From contig NZ_FOPP01000001.1 in assembly GCF_900113525.1 (NCBI RefSeq), positions 434,001 to 498,000 on the forward strand: DNA of 64,000 nucleotides, in the 5' to 3' direction. The DNA is from Pedobacter insulae (GTDB lineage Bacteria > Bacteroidota > Bacteroidia > Sphingobacteriales > Sphingobacteriaceae). A model generated the notes under the pieces. It ran no database searches. It saw only the letters and a program-made list of their open reading frames with translations, and was not told the DNA's origin. Positions 26,248 to 35,058 of this stretch are shown in pieces. Position numbers and translations under genes: made by a program. Each line of letters begins with the position of its first letter. Position 1 is the stretch's first letter.

Positions 26248-27819
26248 ATGGTAGAGGTAAGACCAGACGAAGTATCGGCAATTATCAGACAACAATTGTC
26301 GGGCTTTAAATCAGAAGCTGAGCTTGAAGAAGTTGGTACCGTTTTGCAAGTGGGCGATGGTATTGCTCGTGTTTACGGCTTAACTAAAGTTCAAAGTGGA
26401 GAGCTAGTTGAGTTTGCTAATGGATTGCAAGGAATCGTTTTGAACCTTGAAGAAGATAACGTTGGTGTGGTTTTATTGGGGCCAAGCGACGAGATCAAAG
26501 AAGGGGACACGATAAAACGTACTAAGAAAATTGCCTCTATTAAAGTTGGTGAAGGTATGTTAGGTCGTGTTGTAAACACGCTTGGTGAGCCTATTGACGG
26601 TAAGGGACCAATTTTAGGAGAAACTTATGAGATGCCTTTGGAGCGTAAAGCGCCAGGTGTAATTTATCGTCAGCCAGTTACCGAGCCTTTACAAACAGGT
26701 ATCAAAGCAATTGATGCAATGATTCCAATTGGCCGTGGTCAGCGTGAGTTGGTTATTGGAGATCGTCAGATTGGTAAAACTGCTGTTTGTATCGATACTA
26801 TCATCAATCAAAAAGAATTTTACGAGGCAGGAAATCCTGTATTTTGTATATATGTAGCTTGTGGGCAGAAGGCAAGTACTGTGGCAAACGTTGTACGTAC
26901 TTTAGAAGAAAATGGTGCGATGGCTTATACTGTTGTGGTTGCTGCTTCGGCTGCTGAACCTGCTCCGTTACAGTTTTATGCGCCATTTGCAGGTGCTGCA
27001 ATTGGTGAGTTTTTCCGCGATACTGGTAGACCAGCTTTAATTGTTTATGATGATCTATCTAAACAAGCAGTTGCTTACCGTGAGGTGTCATTGTTGTTAC
27101 GTCGCCCACCAGGCCGTGAGGCATATCCAGGTGACGTGTTTTATCTACATAGTCGTTTATTAGAACGTGCTGCGAAAATAAACGCTAACGACGAAATTGC
27201 TAAAAACATGAACGATTTACCTGAGTCGCTTAAAGCAATCGTTAAAGGTGGCGGTTCATTAACTGCATTGCCTATTATCGAAACTCAAGCGGGTGATGTT
27301 TCTGCGTATATTCCAACTAACGTAATTTCGATTACTGATGGACAGATTTTCTTGGAATCTAATTTATTTAACTCTGGTATCCGTCCTGCAATTAACGTAG
27401 GTATCTCGGTATCTCGAGTAGGTGGTAATGCGCAAATTAAATCGATGAAGAAAGTTGCTGGTACTTTAAAATTGGATCAGGCACAATACCGCGAGTTAGA
27501 GGCGTTCTCTAAGTTCGGTTCAGATTTAGATGCAGCTACCAAATCCGTATTGGATAAAGGTGCGCGTAACGTAGAGATGTTGAAACAAGCTCAGTTCTCT
27601 CCCTTTACGGTAGAGAAACAAGTTGCGATTGTTTATTTGGGTACTAAAAACTTAATGCGTTCTGTTCCAGTAAATAAAGTAAAAGAGTTTGAAGCGGAGT
27701 TTTTACAAGCATTAGAATTGCGTCACCCTGAAGCTTTAGCAGCATTAAAAGCTGGTAAATTGGATGATGCTACTGCGGTGTTAGAAACAGTAGCAAAAGA
27801 GATCTCAAGTAAATACTAA
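26248..27819 (+). CDS. atpA: ATP synthase F1 subunit alpha
   Basis: The 523-residue protein is a complete alpha subunit: N-terminal beta-barrel (about 25-95), nucleotide-binding domain with P-loop [10 protein letters not shown] (about 171-180), and the signature [14 protein letters not shown] near residue 380. It forms the hexameric head with beta and does not itself catalyse. The beta gene (atpD) and epsilon gene (atpC) are absent from this operon, which is common in Bacteroidota where they lie elsewhere. A small hairpin lies between atpA and atpG. Confidence 0.98.
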   Translation: MVEVRPDEVSAIIRQQLSGFKSEAELEEVGTVLQVGDGIARVYGLTKVQSGELVEFANGLQGIVLNLEEDNVGVVLLGPSDEIKEGDTIKRTKKIASIKVGEGMLGRVVNTLGEPIDGKGPILGETYEMPLERKAPGVIYRQPVTEPLQTGIKAIDAMIPIGRGQRELVIGDRQIGKTAVCIDTIINQKEFYEAGNPVFCIYVACGQKASTVANVVRTLEENGAMAYTVVVAASAAEPAPLQFYAPFAGAAIGEFFRDTGRPALIVYDDLSKQAVAYREVSLLLRRPPGREAYPGDVFYLHSRLLERAAKINANDEIAKNMNDLPESLKAIVKGGGSLTALPIIETQAGDVSAYIPTNVISITDGQIFLESNLFNSGIRPAINVGISVSRVGGNAQIKSMKKVAGTLKLDQAQYRELEAFSKFGSDLDAATKSVLDKGARNVEMLKQAQFSPFTVEKQVAIVYLGTKNLMRSVPVNKVKEFEAEFLQALELRHPEALAALKAGKLDDATAVLETVAKEISSKY

Positions 27820-27826
27820 TAGTTAT

Positions 27827-27847
27827 GAGTTACGTAACCCGTAACTC
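27827..27847 (+). repeat. Short hairpin between atpA and atpG
   Basis: GAGTTACG at 27827-27834 pairs perfectly with CGTAACTC at 27840-27847 around a five-base loop. There is no T-run, so it is not a terminator. It resembles the repeat words found at 25565-25668 and 42117-42182. Confidence 0.55.
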
Positions 27848-27862
27848 GCAACCCAATATAAG

Positions 27863-28744
27863 ATGGCTAATTTAAAAGAAGTAAGAATTCGTATAGCGTC
27901 AGTACAATCTACCCAGCAGATTACCAAAGCCATGAAAATGGTTTCGGCTGCGAAGTTGAAGCGTGCAACTAACGCTATTGTTCAATTACGTCCGTATGCT
28001 ACTAAACTAAAAGAAATTTTAGGGAATCTTTCAGCAAGTTTAGAAGGGGGTTCTTCTCCATTTATTGAAGAACGCGAGCCTAATAAAGTGTTGATCGTAG
28101 TCGTATCATCAAATCGTGGTTTGGCAGGTGCCTTTAACATGAATGTGATTAAAACTGCGAATAATTTAATTGCCGAAAAATATAGCGAACAGCTTAAAAA
28201 GGGTAATGTAAGTATCGTTGCGATTGGTAAAAAGTCTCAAGATTTTTATGAGAAGCGCAATTACAAAGTTATTGGAAATAATAATGAAATATATGCAGCG
28301 CTTACTTTTGAAAATGTAACAAAAATAACCGAGGCGATTATGACTGGCTTTGAGCAAGGCGAATTTGATAGAGTTGAGGTAGTTTATAATCAGTTTAAAA
28401 ATGCAGCCGTGCAAATTTTAACGAGCGAACAATTATTGCCGTTACCAAAAGCAGTGGTTAATCTTGAAGCCAAGGCAACAAATGTTGAATACATCCTGGA
28501 GCCAAACCAAGAAGAGATTGTTAAGGAACTAATTCCTAAATCGATTAAAACGCAATTATATAAAGCGGTATTGGATTCACACGCTTCTGAGCATGGTGCA
28601 CGTATGACTTCAATGGATAAAGCGACAGAAAATGCTGGTGATTTATTAAAGGCATTGAAGTTAGCTTATAACCAAGCGCGTCAAGCTGCAATTACTACAG
28701 AGTTAACAGAAATTGTAAGTGGTGCAGCAGCACTTAATGGATAA
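27863..28744 (+). CDS. atpG: ATP synthase F1 subunit gamma
   Basis: The 293-residue protein is the central rotor shaft. The N-terminal helix starts ANLKEVRIRIASVQSTQQITKAMKMVSAAKLKRA-like (split here: ITKAMKMVSAAKLKRA), and the C-terminal helix carries ASEHGARMTSMDKATENA and QARQAAITTELTEIVSGA, the two most conserved parts that form the coiled coil. The middle Rossmann-like domain includes VVVSSNRGLAGAFN. It is the last gene of this operon and a strong terminator follows. Confidence 0.97.
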   Translation: MANLKEVRIRIASVQSTQQITKAMKMVSAAKLKRATNAIVQLRPYATKLKEILGNLSASLEGGSSPFIEEREPNKVLIVVVSSNRGLAGAFNMNVIKTANNLIAEKYSEQLKKGNVSIVAIGKKSQDFYEKRNYKVIGNNNEIYAALTFENVTKITEAIMTGFEQGEFDRVEVVYNQFKNAAVQILTSEQLLPLPKAVVNLEAKATNVEYILEPNQEEIVKELIPKSIKTQLYKAVLDSHASEHGARMTSMDKATENAGDLLKALKLAYNQARQAAITTELTEIVSGAAALNG

Positions 28745-28766
28745 GTTAGCAAAGATTTAAAATATT

Positions 28767-28797
28767 AACCCTTATCTTAAACGATAAGGGTTTTTTT
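28767..28797 (+). terminator. Terminator of the ATP synthase operon
   Basis: Perfect arms 28767-28776 and 28783-28792 (10 bp, six-base loop) are followed by a run of seven T up to 28797. It ends the operon after atpG. Confidence 0.88.
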
Positions 28798-28812
28798 ATG
28801 CAACTTTGTCGT

Positions 28813-29595
28813 ATGAAAAGATGCACATTTATTTGGATACTGTTACTGTTGGTCTCCTTCCCAATTGCTAGCTTAGCACAAGCACTAACTCCGGCAAGGG
28901 ATTTTACAAATGCAGTACTTTGGCAACAAACCAGTGGCGAATATAGGGCGCTCGCTTTTCAAGCCTATAATTTTGCTAGATTATCATTAAAGGAAGCTTT
29001 GTGGGAGCAAGCGAATGGTAAACCCAATTGTGTGATTGTAGATGTCGACGAGACGGTATTGGATAACTCCCCTTTTCAGGGACATGAAATTAAAAAAGGT
29101 ATAAGTTTTTTGCCAGAGGATTGGCATAAATGGACTAGCTTGGCTACTGCTGATACTGTGCCAGGAGCTTTGGCTTTTTTAAAGTTCGCCGCCAGTAAAA
29201 AGGTAGAGACTTTTTATGTTACAAATAGGGAGGAAGTTGAGTATACGGCTACTTTAAAGAACCTTCAAAGATTAGGTTTTCCTAACGCTGATGATGCTCA
29301 TCTATTAGTAAAAACAACTACATCAGATAAAGAAGCACGTCGCCAGAAGGTGTTGGAAAAGTATAATGTACTTTTACTATGCGGAGATAATTTAAGCGAT
29401 TTTTCTAACGTGTTTTATCGGGAAGGCAAAAATACCAAGGAACAGGTTGATGCGGTTCAGCATTTGTTTGGGGTTAAGTTTATTTTATTGCCCAATCCGA
29501 TGTATGGCGATTGGGAAAAGCCATTATATAGTGGAGAGAAATTGAGTGAAGGCGATAAAGCTAAGCAGCGATTGGATCGTTTGAAGAGTTATTAG
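28813..29595 (+). CDS. Secreted acid phosphatase, lipoprotein e(P4)/class C HAD family
   Basis: The protein is 260 residues from the ATG at 28813. I prefer this start to one 15 bases upstream, because the upstream ATG lies directly against the T-run of the atpG terminator and the signal peptide MKRCTFIWILLLLVSFPIASLAQ is complete without it. The HAD motif I is DVDETVLDNSPF with both catalytic aspartates; later motifs are YVTNREE (motif II) and LLLCGDNLSDFS (motif IV). Family members are class C (e(P4)) acid phosphatases or 5'-nucleotidases in the periplasm or at the outer membrane. The lipobox Cys is absent, so this one is a soluble secreted form. Confidence 0.88.
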   Translation: MKRCTFIWILLLLVSFPIASLAQALTPARDFTNAVLWQQTSGEYRALAFQAYNFARLSLKEALWEQANGKPNCVIVDVDETVLDNSPFQGHEIKKGISFLPEDWHKWTSLATADTVPGALAFLKFAASKKVETFYVTNREEVEYTATLKNLQRLGFPNADDAHLLVKTTTSDKEARRQKVLEKYNVLLLCGDNLSDFSNVFYREGKNTKEQVDAVQHLFGVKFILLPNPMYGDWEKPLYSGEKLSEGDKAKQRLDRLKSY

Positions 29596-29693
29596 GCCGT
29601 AGGGACTCGAGGTATTTTTTTTAAAAAGCCTTAATTTTATGCAATAATTAGCGAATAAATATTAATTTTGTAATCAATAAACTTAAAGAAATC

Positions 29694-29909
29694 ATGGGTC
29701 AATCGGAAGAAAGAGAAAAAAGCATGGAAAGTGCAAATAGTACATCAAATTACACACTCATTTTGTGGGGGGTACTTATAGGTATGGTTGGTGTTTATGC
29801 ACGTTTTGCTTTCGATTCAACTGCGCTTTCTATCGCGTCATGGGTTGTGCTATTCATTGGTTCGGTTGTCGCTTGCAAAGGGGTTTTCAAAATTTTAGAC
29901 GCAAAATAA
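29694..29909 (+). CDS. Small membrane protein, function unknown
   Basis: This 71-residue protein has a polar N-terminus (about 1-20, rich in Ser and Glu) and two hydrophobic helices (about 22-42 and 46-66) joined by FDSTALS. I do not recognise it. It ends with a clear hairpin terminator 19 bases downstream, which supports a real transcript. It lies between the phosphatase and ruvC, without close functional partners. Confidence 0.6.
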   Translation: MGQSEEREKSMESANSTSNYTLILWGVLIGMVGVYARFAFDSTALSIASWVVLFIGSVVACKGVFKILDAK

Positions 29910-29927
29910 TTTGCCAGATTTTATATT

Positions 29928-29962
29928 AAAAGTCTATTTCGCTTATCGGAATGGACTTTTTT
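29928..29962. terminator. Bidirectional terminator between the 71-residue gene and ruvC
   Basis: Arms 29928-29941 and 29947-29960 pair along 14 bases with two G-T pairs and a five-base loop. A T-run follows on the plus strand, and A-rich sequence on the left can serve the converging ruvC transcript. Confidence 0.75.
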
Positions 29963-29974
29963 ATGTAAAAACCT

Positions 29975-30541
29975 TTAGCCTTTAACTCTTTTCTTATTGT
30001 CTTGTGCAAAAGCTTCCCAGCCAGAGTAAGACTTCGAATTACTAGTGGTGGCTATTCGTTGGAATGAATGGCAAACGGCAACTGCTAAACCATCCGTTGC
30101 ATCTAGAAACTCAGGGGCTTCGTTAAACTTTAATAAGCGCTGCAACATAGCGGCTACCTGCTCTTTACTTGCCGTACCTTTACCGGTAATAGATTGTTTT
30201 ATCTTGCGGGGTGCGTATTCTGTGACTGAAATATTTCTTGAAAGCGCAGCAGCCATGGCAATTCCCTGAGCCCTGCCTAATTTAAGCATTACTTGTATGT
30301 TTTTTCCGTAAAATGGAGCCTCAATGGCTAGGACATCAGGTTTATATGCTTCTATTAAGCCAATGGTTTTTTCAAATATCAGTTGTAGTTTTAAGAAGTG
30401 ATCATCTAGATGTCCCATTTTAACAATGCCCATGTTAATGAGCTCAATTTTGTTTCCTTTTTCTAAAATTACCCCATAACCCATAATCGCAGTACCCGGG
30501 TCGATACCCATAATTATACGTTCCTTTTTTTCAACCAACAT
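29975..30541 (-). CDS. ruvC: Holliday junction endonuclease RuvC
   Basis: The 188-residue protein is a RuvC resolvase with the acidic residues of the active site visible: Asp in MGIDPGTAIMGYG (about 14), Glu in LAIEAPFYG (about 73), and the Asp pair in FLDATDGLAVAVCH. It cuts Holliday junctions made during recombination, together with RuvAB, which is not in this window. A basic C-terminal tail (DNKKRVKG) is present. It is a single gene, divergent from the flippase-like gene with 42 bases between starts. Confidence 0.95.
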   Translation of the reverse strand: MLVEKKERIIMGIDPGTAIMGYGVILEKGNKIELINMGIVKMGHLDDHFLKLQLIFEKTIGLIEAYKPDVLAIEAPFYGKNIQVMLKLGRAQGIAMAAALSRNISVTEYAPRKIKQSITGKGTASKEQVAAMLQRLLKFNEAPEFLDATDGLAVAVCHSFQRIATTSNSKSYSGWEAFAQDNKKRVKG

Positions 30542-30583
30542 ACAACAATATTAAGCATATTTGCACATACAAAAAGCAAAAAG

Positions 30584-31561
30584 TTGACACTTCAATCAAA
30601 AAAACTATTTTCTATTTCTCTTAAAATTGCGATTGTGGTTTTTGCATTTTGGTTTATTTATACCAAACTAACATCCAATAACGACCTTAAAAAGTTTATT
30701 GCCTTATTGGAAACACTGCCTAAAAGTGAAATTTGGTATGTAGTTTCTTTTGTAATGATTTTAATGCTCCTTAACTGGGGTATGGAAGCCGCTAAATGGA
30801 AGCGCCTTATCAAACCAATTGAACCCATTAGCATGTGGAGGGCAATCGAGTCGGTATTCTGCGGATTAACCCTCGCAATTTTTACTCCAAATAGAGTAGG
30901 TGAGTACGGAGGCAGGGTTTTCTTTTTATCGCCTAAACGGAGAATAGTTGGAGTAGTTGCAATGGCTGTGGGGAACATAGGACAAATGGTTGTTACAAAT
31001 GTGTTCGGCGCAATAGCCCTCAGTATATTTATTTTTAAATTTAATCTGCTCGACTATCGTTTGTGTTTAGCGGGTTTCGCCATTGCTGCAATTTTCTGTT
31101 TATTTTTTCTCCTCTTTTTCTTTAATATAAAATGGCTTAATACACTCTTACTTTCTATTAAGTACACGCGTAAGTATAAGAAATTCTATATCATTTTAGC
31201 GAGATATAAAAAGATAGAGTTGTTTAAAATTTTACTCTTTTGCTTAGCACGATATCTTATCTTTAGTACTGAATATTTTATCATGTTTTATTGGCTGGTG
31301 CCAGGGATAAGCTATTTAAATATTTTAATGCTCGTAAGCATTTTGTTCTTTGTTCAATCTTCATTGCCCTCATTAGATTTATTGGATATTGGAATTAGAA
31401 GTGTCACTGCATTGTTCTTTTTTAAGTTTGTAACTGATCAAAGCACAGCCGTTGTAGCCTGTATTGCGAGCATTTGGTTCATAAATATTATTATTCCTGC
31501 TATCTTAGGTTCTTACTTCGTTTTTAAACTGAATTTCTTTGGAAGCAATAAGCATAGTTAA
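30584..31561 (+). CDS. Lysylphosphatidylglycerol synthase TM region/UPF0104 family flippase-like protein
   Basis: The 325-residue protein has about eight transmembrane helices and the family marks GMEAAKWKRLI, TPNRVGEYGGR (about 105-115) and SSLPSLDLLDIGIRS. This is the UPF0104/AglD-like group, integral proteins related to the flippase part of MprF. They are thought to move lipids or lipid-linked sugars across the membrane. The start is TTG (30584). The next gene, a GT2 glycosyltransferase, overlaps it by 23 bases, so they are likely to act together on an envelope glycan or glycolipid. Confidence 0.82.
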   Translation: MTLQSKKLFSISLKIAIVVFAFWFIYTKLTSNNDLKKFIALLETLPKSEIWYVVSFVMILMLLNWGMEAAKWKRLIKPIEPISMWRAIESVFCGLTLAIFTPNRVGEYGGRVFFLSPKRRIVGVVAMAVGNIGQMVVTNVFGAIALSIFIFKFNLLDYRLCLAGFAIAAIFCLFFLLFFFNIKWLNTLLLSIKYTRKYKKFYIILARYKKIELFKILLFCLARYLIFSTEYFIMFYWLVPGISYLNILMLVSILFFVQSSLPSLDLLDIGIRSVTALFFFKFVTDQSTAVVACIASIWFINIIIPAILGSYFVFKLNFFGSNKHS

Positions 31562-32675
31562 TTATTTATCCATTGCCTTGACACTTGTCTATGTAATTGT
31601 TGTCATTACATTTATTAGGGGTTGGCATAGGATAGCTTTGTACAAGAACATTAAAACGACTGCTAAAACAAGGGTGTCGATTTTGGTAGCTGCTAGAAAC
31701 GAAGAAGCTCATATCGGAAAAACTATCACAGATTTGTTAGCTCAAAACTATCCAACAGAACTCGTTGAAATTATCATTATAAACGATCACTCAACAGATG
31801 ACACTGCTACTGTTGTAACATCTTTTTCAAACGATGGCGTACTCTTGATTAACCTAAATGAAGACCGCGCATTAAATTCATACAAGAAAAAGGCTATTCA
31901 AATTGCAATTGAGCAAGCCGGAGGTGATTTGATTATTACTACTGACGCAGATTGTAGAATGGGGTCGAATTGGCTTAGCACAATCGTAAGTTTTTATGAG
32001 GAACATGATTTTAAAATGATTTCTTCGCCAGTAGCCTATTATGAGGAAAAAAATCTCTTTGAAAAATGCCAGACTTTAGAATTTTCTTACTTAATAGGTT
32101 TGGGTGCTTCAACAATAGGAAGCAAAAGCCCAAGCACCTGCAATGGCGCTAATCTGGCTTATGAGCGTGAAGCTTTCTATGCTGTAAATGGATTTAAAGG
32201 GATTGATGATCTTGCTTCTGGTGATGATGAATTATTATTGCATAAGATAGCGGCAAAGTACGAAAATAAGGTAGGCTTTTTAAAAAACCATGATGCTATT
32301 GTTTATACCTATGCTAAGGAAACACTCAGCGCTTTTATTGAACAGCGAAAAAGATGGGCATCAAAAAGCACCCGCTATAAAAATAAAGGAATTGTAATGC
32401 TTGGTCTTGCTATTTGGCTATTTAATTTAAGTATTGTCGTAAATGGAGTAGTAGGGATATTTCTTACACCATTTCTTAATGTTTTTGCCTTTCAGCTAAG
32501 TATAAAATTGGTTGTTGAAATGTTTTTTTTAATGGGCATTACGAGTTTCTTTAAAAGAAAACAATTGCTAGTTTTACAACCATTAGTCAGCACCCTACAT
32601 ATTGTTTATATGGTGTATATTGGCATTGCTGGTAATTCTGGAAAATACAACTGGAAAGACCGAATGGTAAAATAA
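31539..32675 (+). CDS. Membrane GT2 family glycosyltransferase
   Basis: The 378-residue protein has one N-terminal transmembrane helix, a GT2 catalytic domain and two to three C-terminal helices. The fold is marked by VSILVAARNEEAHIGKTI (about 46-63), IIINDHSTDDT, the DAD motif in TTDADCRMG, and the QRKRW motif in FIEQRKRWASK near residue 270. It is a processive-type inverting transferase that uses a nucleotide sugar at the membrane. The start is TTG (31539), inside the end of the preceding gene, which points to translational coupling with the flippase-like protein. The product glycan is unknown. Confidence 0.87.
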   Translation: MEAISIVNYLSIALTLVYVIVVITFIRGWHRIALYKNIKTTAKTRVSILVAARNEEAHIGKTITDLLAQNYPTELVEIIIINDHSTDDTATVVTSFSNDGVLLINLNEDRALNSYKKKAIQIAIEQAGGDLIITTDADCRMGSNWLSTIVSFYEEHDFKMISSPVAYYEEKNLFEKCQTLEFSYLIGLGASTIGSKSPSTCNGANLAYEREAFYAVNGFKGIDDLASGDDELLLHKIAAKYENKVGFLKNHDAIVYTYAKETLSAFIEQRKRWASKSTRYKNKGIVMLGLAIWLFNLSIVVNGVVGIFLTPFLNVFAFQLSIKLVVEMFFLMGITSFFKRKQLLVLQPLVSTLHIVYMVYIGIAGNSGKYNWKDRMVK

Positions 32676-32682
32676 AAGGAAA

Positions 32683-33819
32683 ATGAGCATAAACAGTCCC
32701 TCAAAAAAAATATGGAATAAATTTAAACGTAATAAATTAGCTTTTGGAGGACTAATTTTCATCTTACTATTAATGCTTATGGGAGTGTTGGGATATTTAA
32801 TTACGCCAGATCAAACTCCTTACGCCAACACGATGCATCTGCAGCTGAGTAATAAAAAACCATTTAGGACTTTTGATTTCCTCATAATTAGCCAAAACAA
32901 GAGTATTAAAAAAGTTAACCTTTTTGAAAAAATGCTTTACGGGCAGGAAGCTAGTATTAAAAGTATCCCGATTACATCTTTTAGGTTTAAAGAAAATCGG
33001 GTATTTGTTCGTGAATATATTGGCGACGATGAAATTGCAGAGGAAACCTCTTATCAATTAAAGGATTTATGCAACTCTTGTGTGCTAAATAGCGATGCTC
33101 GATTAAATTTTGAAAGAAATTATATATATCGGCAAACTTTTTATCTAGGAACTGATATGTATGGTAGAGATTTGCTGAGCAGACTTATTTTAGGAATTCG
33201 CGTATCGCTTTCTGTTGGACTAATGGCTGTTTTAATATCTTTATTTATTGGTGTAAGTTTAGGTTCCATAGCAGGTTATTTTGGTGGTAAAACGGATGCT
33301 TTTATTAGCTGGTTTATGAACGTTATTTGGGCTTTGCCTTCACTGTTGCTGGTAATTGCTATCTCTTTTGCACTTGGTAAGGGCTTTTGGCAAATATTCA
33401 TTGCCGTTGGACTTTCAACTTGGGTTGACGTATCCCGCTTAGTTCGGGGGCAAGTAATGGCCTTAAAAGAAGTTGAATTTGTTGAAGCAGCAAAAGCGCT
33501 AGGATTTTCTACAACAAGGACTATTGTTAAGCATATCTTACCAAATATAGCAGGGCCTATTTTAGTGGTTGCTTCTGCAAATTTCGCTTCCGCAATACTA
33601 TTGGAAACAGGTTTGAGCTTTCTTGGATTTGGCGCCCAGCCTCCGATGCCAAGCTGGGGTAGCATGATTAAAGAGCATTATGCTTATATCATCATGGATG
33701 CTGCATATTTAGCGGTGTTGCCAGGCTTAGCCATCATGCTTACTGTTTATGCATTTAATTTGCTTGCGATTGGATTAAGAGATGCATTTGATGTAAAAGG
33801 GGGAAATACTAATGTTTAA
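32683..33819 (+). CDS. ABC transporter permease, DppC/OppC type, with large extracytoplasmic insertion
   Basis: The 378-residue protein has the OppC layout: first helix at about 20-42, then a 100-residue external segment, then the binding-protein-dependent permease domain with five helices. FYLGTDMYGRDLLSRL marks the entry to the domain, and the EAA loop is EFVEAAKALGFSTTRTIVKHILPN (contact with the ATPase). The external segment (about 48-145) is longer than in typical peptide permeases. No second permease, ATPase or binding protein is adjacent, so the partners must be elsewhere. The substrate is probably a peptide, by family. It starts seven bases after the GT2 gene. Confidence 0.88.
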   Translation: MSINSPSKKIWNKFKRNKLAFGGLIFILLLMLMGVLGYLITPDQTPYANTMHLQLSNKKPFRTFDFLIISQNKSIKKVNLFEKMLYGQEASIKSIPITSFRFKENRVFVREYIGDDEIAEETSYQLKDLCNSCVLNSDARLNFERNYIYRQTFYLGTDMYGRDLLSRLILGIRVSLSVGLMAVLISLFIGVSLGSIAGYFGGKTDAFISWFMNVIWALPSLLLVIAISFALGKGFWQIFIAVGLSTWVDVSRLVRGQVMALKEVEFVEAAKALGFSTTRTIVKHILPNIAGPILVVASANFASAILLETGLSFLGFGAQPPMPSWGSMIKEHYAYIIMDAAYLAVLPGLAIMLTVYAFNLLAIGLRDAFDVKGGNTNV

Positions 33820-33836
33820 ATCACATGTAAATAAAA

Positions 33837-33868
33837 AACCTCCCATTCGTTCCAGAGAATAGGAGGTT
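33837..33868 (-). terminator. Hairpin with T-run on the minus strand
   Basis: Arms 33837-33843 and 33862-33868 plus an inner four-base pairing form a stem. A run of six A (33833-33838) stands on its left, so a U-tract exists only in a minus-strand transcript. No gene is called on the minus strand to the right of it. It may still help to end the permease transcript. Confidence 0.45.
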
Positions 33869-33888
33869 GCTTCAGAGTTAAATTTCGC

Positions 33889-33902
33889 TATCGCTAGCGA
33901 TA
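33889..33902. repeat. 14-bp perfect palindrome TATCGCTAGCGATA
   Basis: The palindrome lies in the 559-base gap between the permease gene and the lipoprotein gene. It could be an operator or a DNA methylation/recombination site; nothing adjacent decides. Confidence 0.45.
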
Positions 33903-34378
33903 TATCTCATTAAACGATTGAAACATAAAAAACGCTACAACTATTTTGAAATATTTTTTGTTAAGAAAAATTACCTGCCTAACTGGTAGGACAGGTAACT
34001 AACACCAAATTTTTTATAGGTAGATAGGTGTGATTATTATAGCTTATGAAGAATAGACCTGCAGAACTCAATCTTGAGTTGAATGGAAGTTAAAAAATCC
34101 TTAATTTTCTTAAAATGTCTATTCATTGCTGTATTTTCCTTGCTTCTTAATTAATTAAAAACAAATAGTTTCTCGTCATTTATCTTGAAACAAATTTGCA
34201 GACTGTTTTGAGATTTTTTATTGTGGTAATAACGAAATTTATACTGGTGTATTAACGGTAAATTTTACCGTTGTTTAACGGATATAGAAATGAGGTTTTA
34301 ACGACGCTTTTTTCAATGGAGGATAGTTTCTTTGTAAAGTAAAAAGTATATTTAATTAAATTAATCGAAAATAAACTC
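33903..34378. other. Long gene-free region before the sensory cassette
   Basis: No coding frame can be supported here. The region includes a bulged inverted repeat at 33971-33998, several stretches of T- and A-rich sequence, and GTTTTAACG- and TTAACGG-like words at 34250-34305. The promoter of the lipoprotein gene at 34379 should be within the last 100 bases, but I do not find a full TAnnTTTG match. A small RNA is possible but not shown. Confidence 0.4.
33971..33998. repeat. Bulged inverted repeat (11-bp stem)
   Basis: TTACCTGCCTA at 33971-33981 pairs with TAGG and CAGGTAA at 33987-33998, with one bulged A and a five-base loop. There is no T-run. It may be a dispersed repeat element or an RNA structure. 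Confidence 0.45.
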
Positions 34379-35053
34379 ATGGAAAAGAAATACTTAGTTT
34401 TAATAATAGGCATTTTACTGTCTGCGTTTGGAATCTATTCATGTAATTATCCACCGACAAAAAAGGAGAACGACACAGATACAACACATGGTGAAACATT
34501 GAAGGGTGGTAGACATGATACAGAACCAAGTAAACTTAGGATGACCTTAATTCAAGAAATGGTGGATAATTATAGGAATACGCAATTAGTTTCCATTGAA
34601 GATGCACCCAGAAATGGTGTAAAAGGTGATTCGCATTCTATTTTATTTGATCTTGATACCTTAAAGAAATTTATAAGTGATATTGAAAAGGGTGTAAAAC
34701 AAGTTCAGCCTAATGCTAACCCGAAACTTGCTATAAGAATGTATTATGCTGCCTATCCTTTAGCCTCAAAGTGGGGAGAGCCGGGTTACGAAAATTTAAG
34801 AGATTTGCTTGGTGAGGAAATAACGAAACAATATGAACGAAAGCACACTTTAATTATGATCCCTGTAATTAAGAATAAAAAGGGCGTTTTCGCAGACTTT
34901 AATCCCTTCGATAAAAATACCTATCAAGGTTTTCCAAAAAGGCTGAAAACGGGGATGCAACTTTTTAGAGTTTCTACCGATACAACTGAAGTAATGGGTT
35001 TAAATCATGGGCAACTTATTCCACCAAAAAGCATTGAAGGGGAAGCCTTTTAA
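34379..35053 (+). CDS. Lipoprotein of unknown function, first gene of sensory cassette
   Basis: The 224-residue protein has a lipoprotein signal with Cys at about residue 22 (FGIYSCNY). The mature part starts with a polar linker and then has a conserved-looking core: LIQEMVDNYRNTQL, HSILFDLDTLKKFISDIEKG, and LAIRMYYAAYP (about 120-131). I recall Bacteroidota proteins with this FDLDxLKxFIxxxE and IRxYxxAYP pattern, but no known function. The next gene begins five bases after the stop. It may be the extracytoplasmic input of the kinase encoded two genes on. Confidence 0.75.
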   Translation: MEKKYLVLIIGILLSAFGIYSCNYPPTKKENDTDTTHGETLKGGRHDTEPSKLRMTLIQEMVDNYRNTQLVSIEDAPRNGVKGDSHSILFDLDTLKKFISDIEKGVKQVQPNANPKLAIRMYYAAYPLASKWGEPGYENLRDLLGEEITKQYERKHTLIMIPVIKNKKGVFADFNPFDKNTYQGFPKRLKTGMQLFRVSTDTTEVMGLNHGQLIPPKSIEGEAF

Positions 35054-35058
35054 AAACT

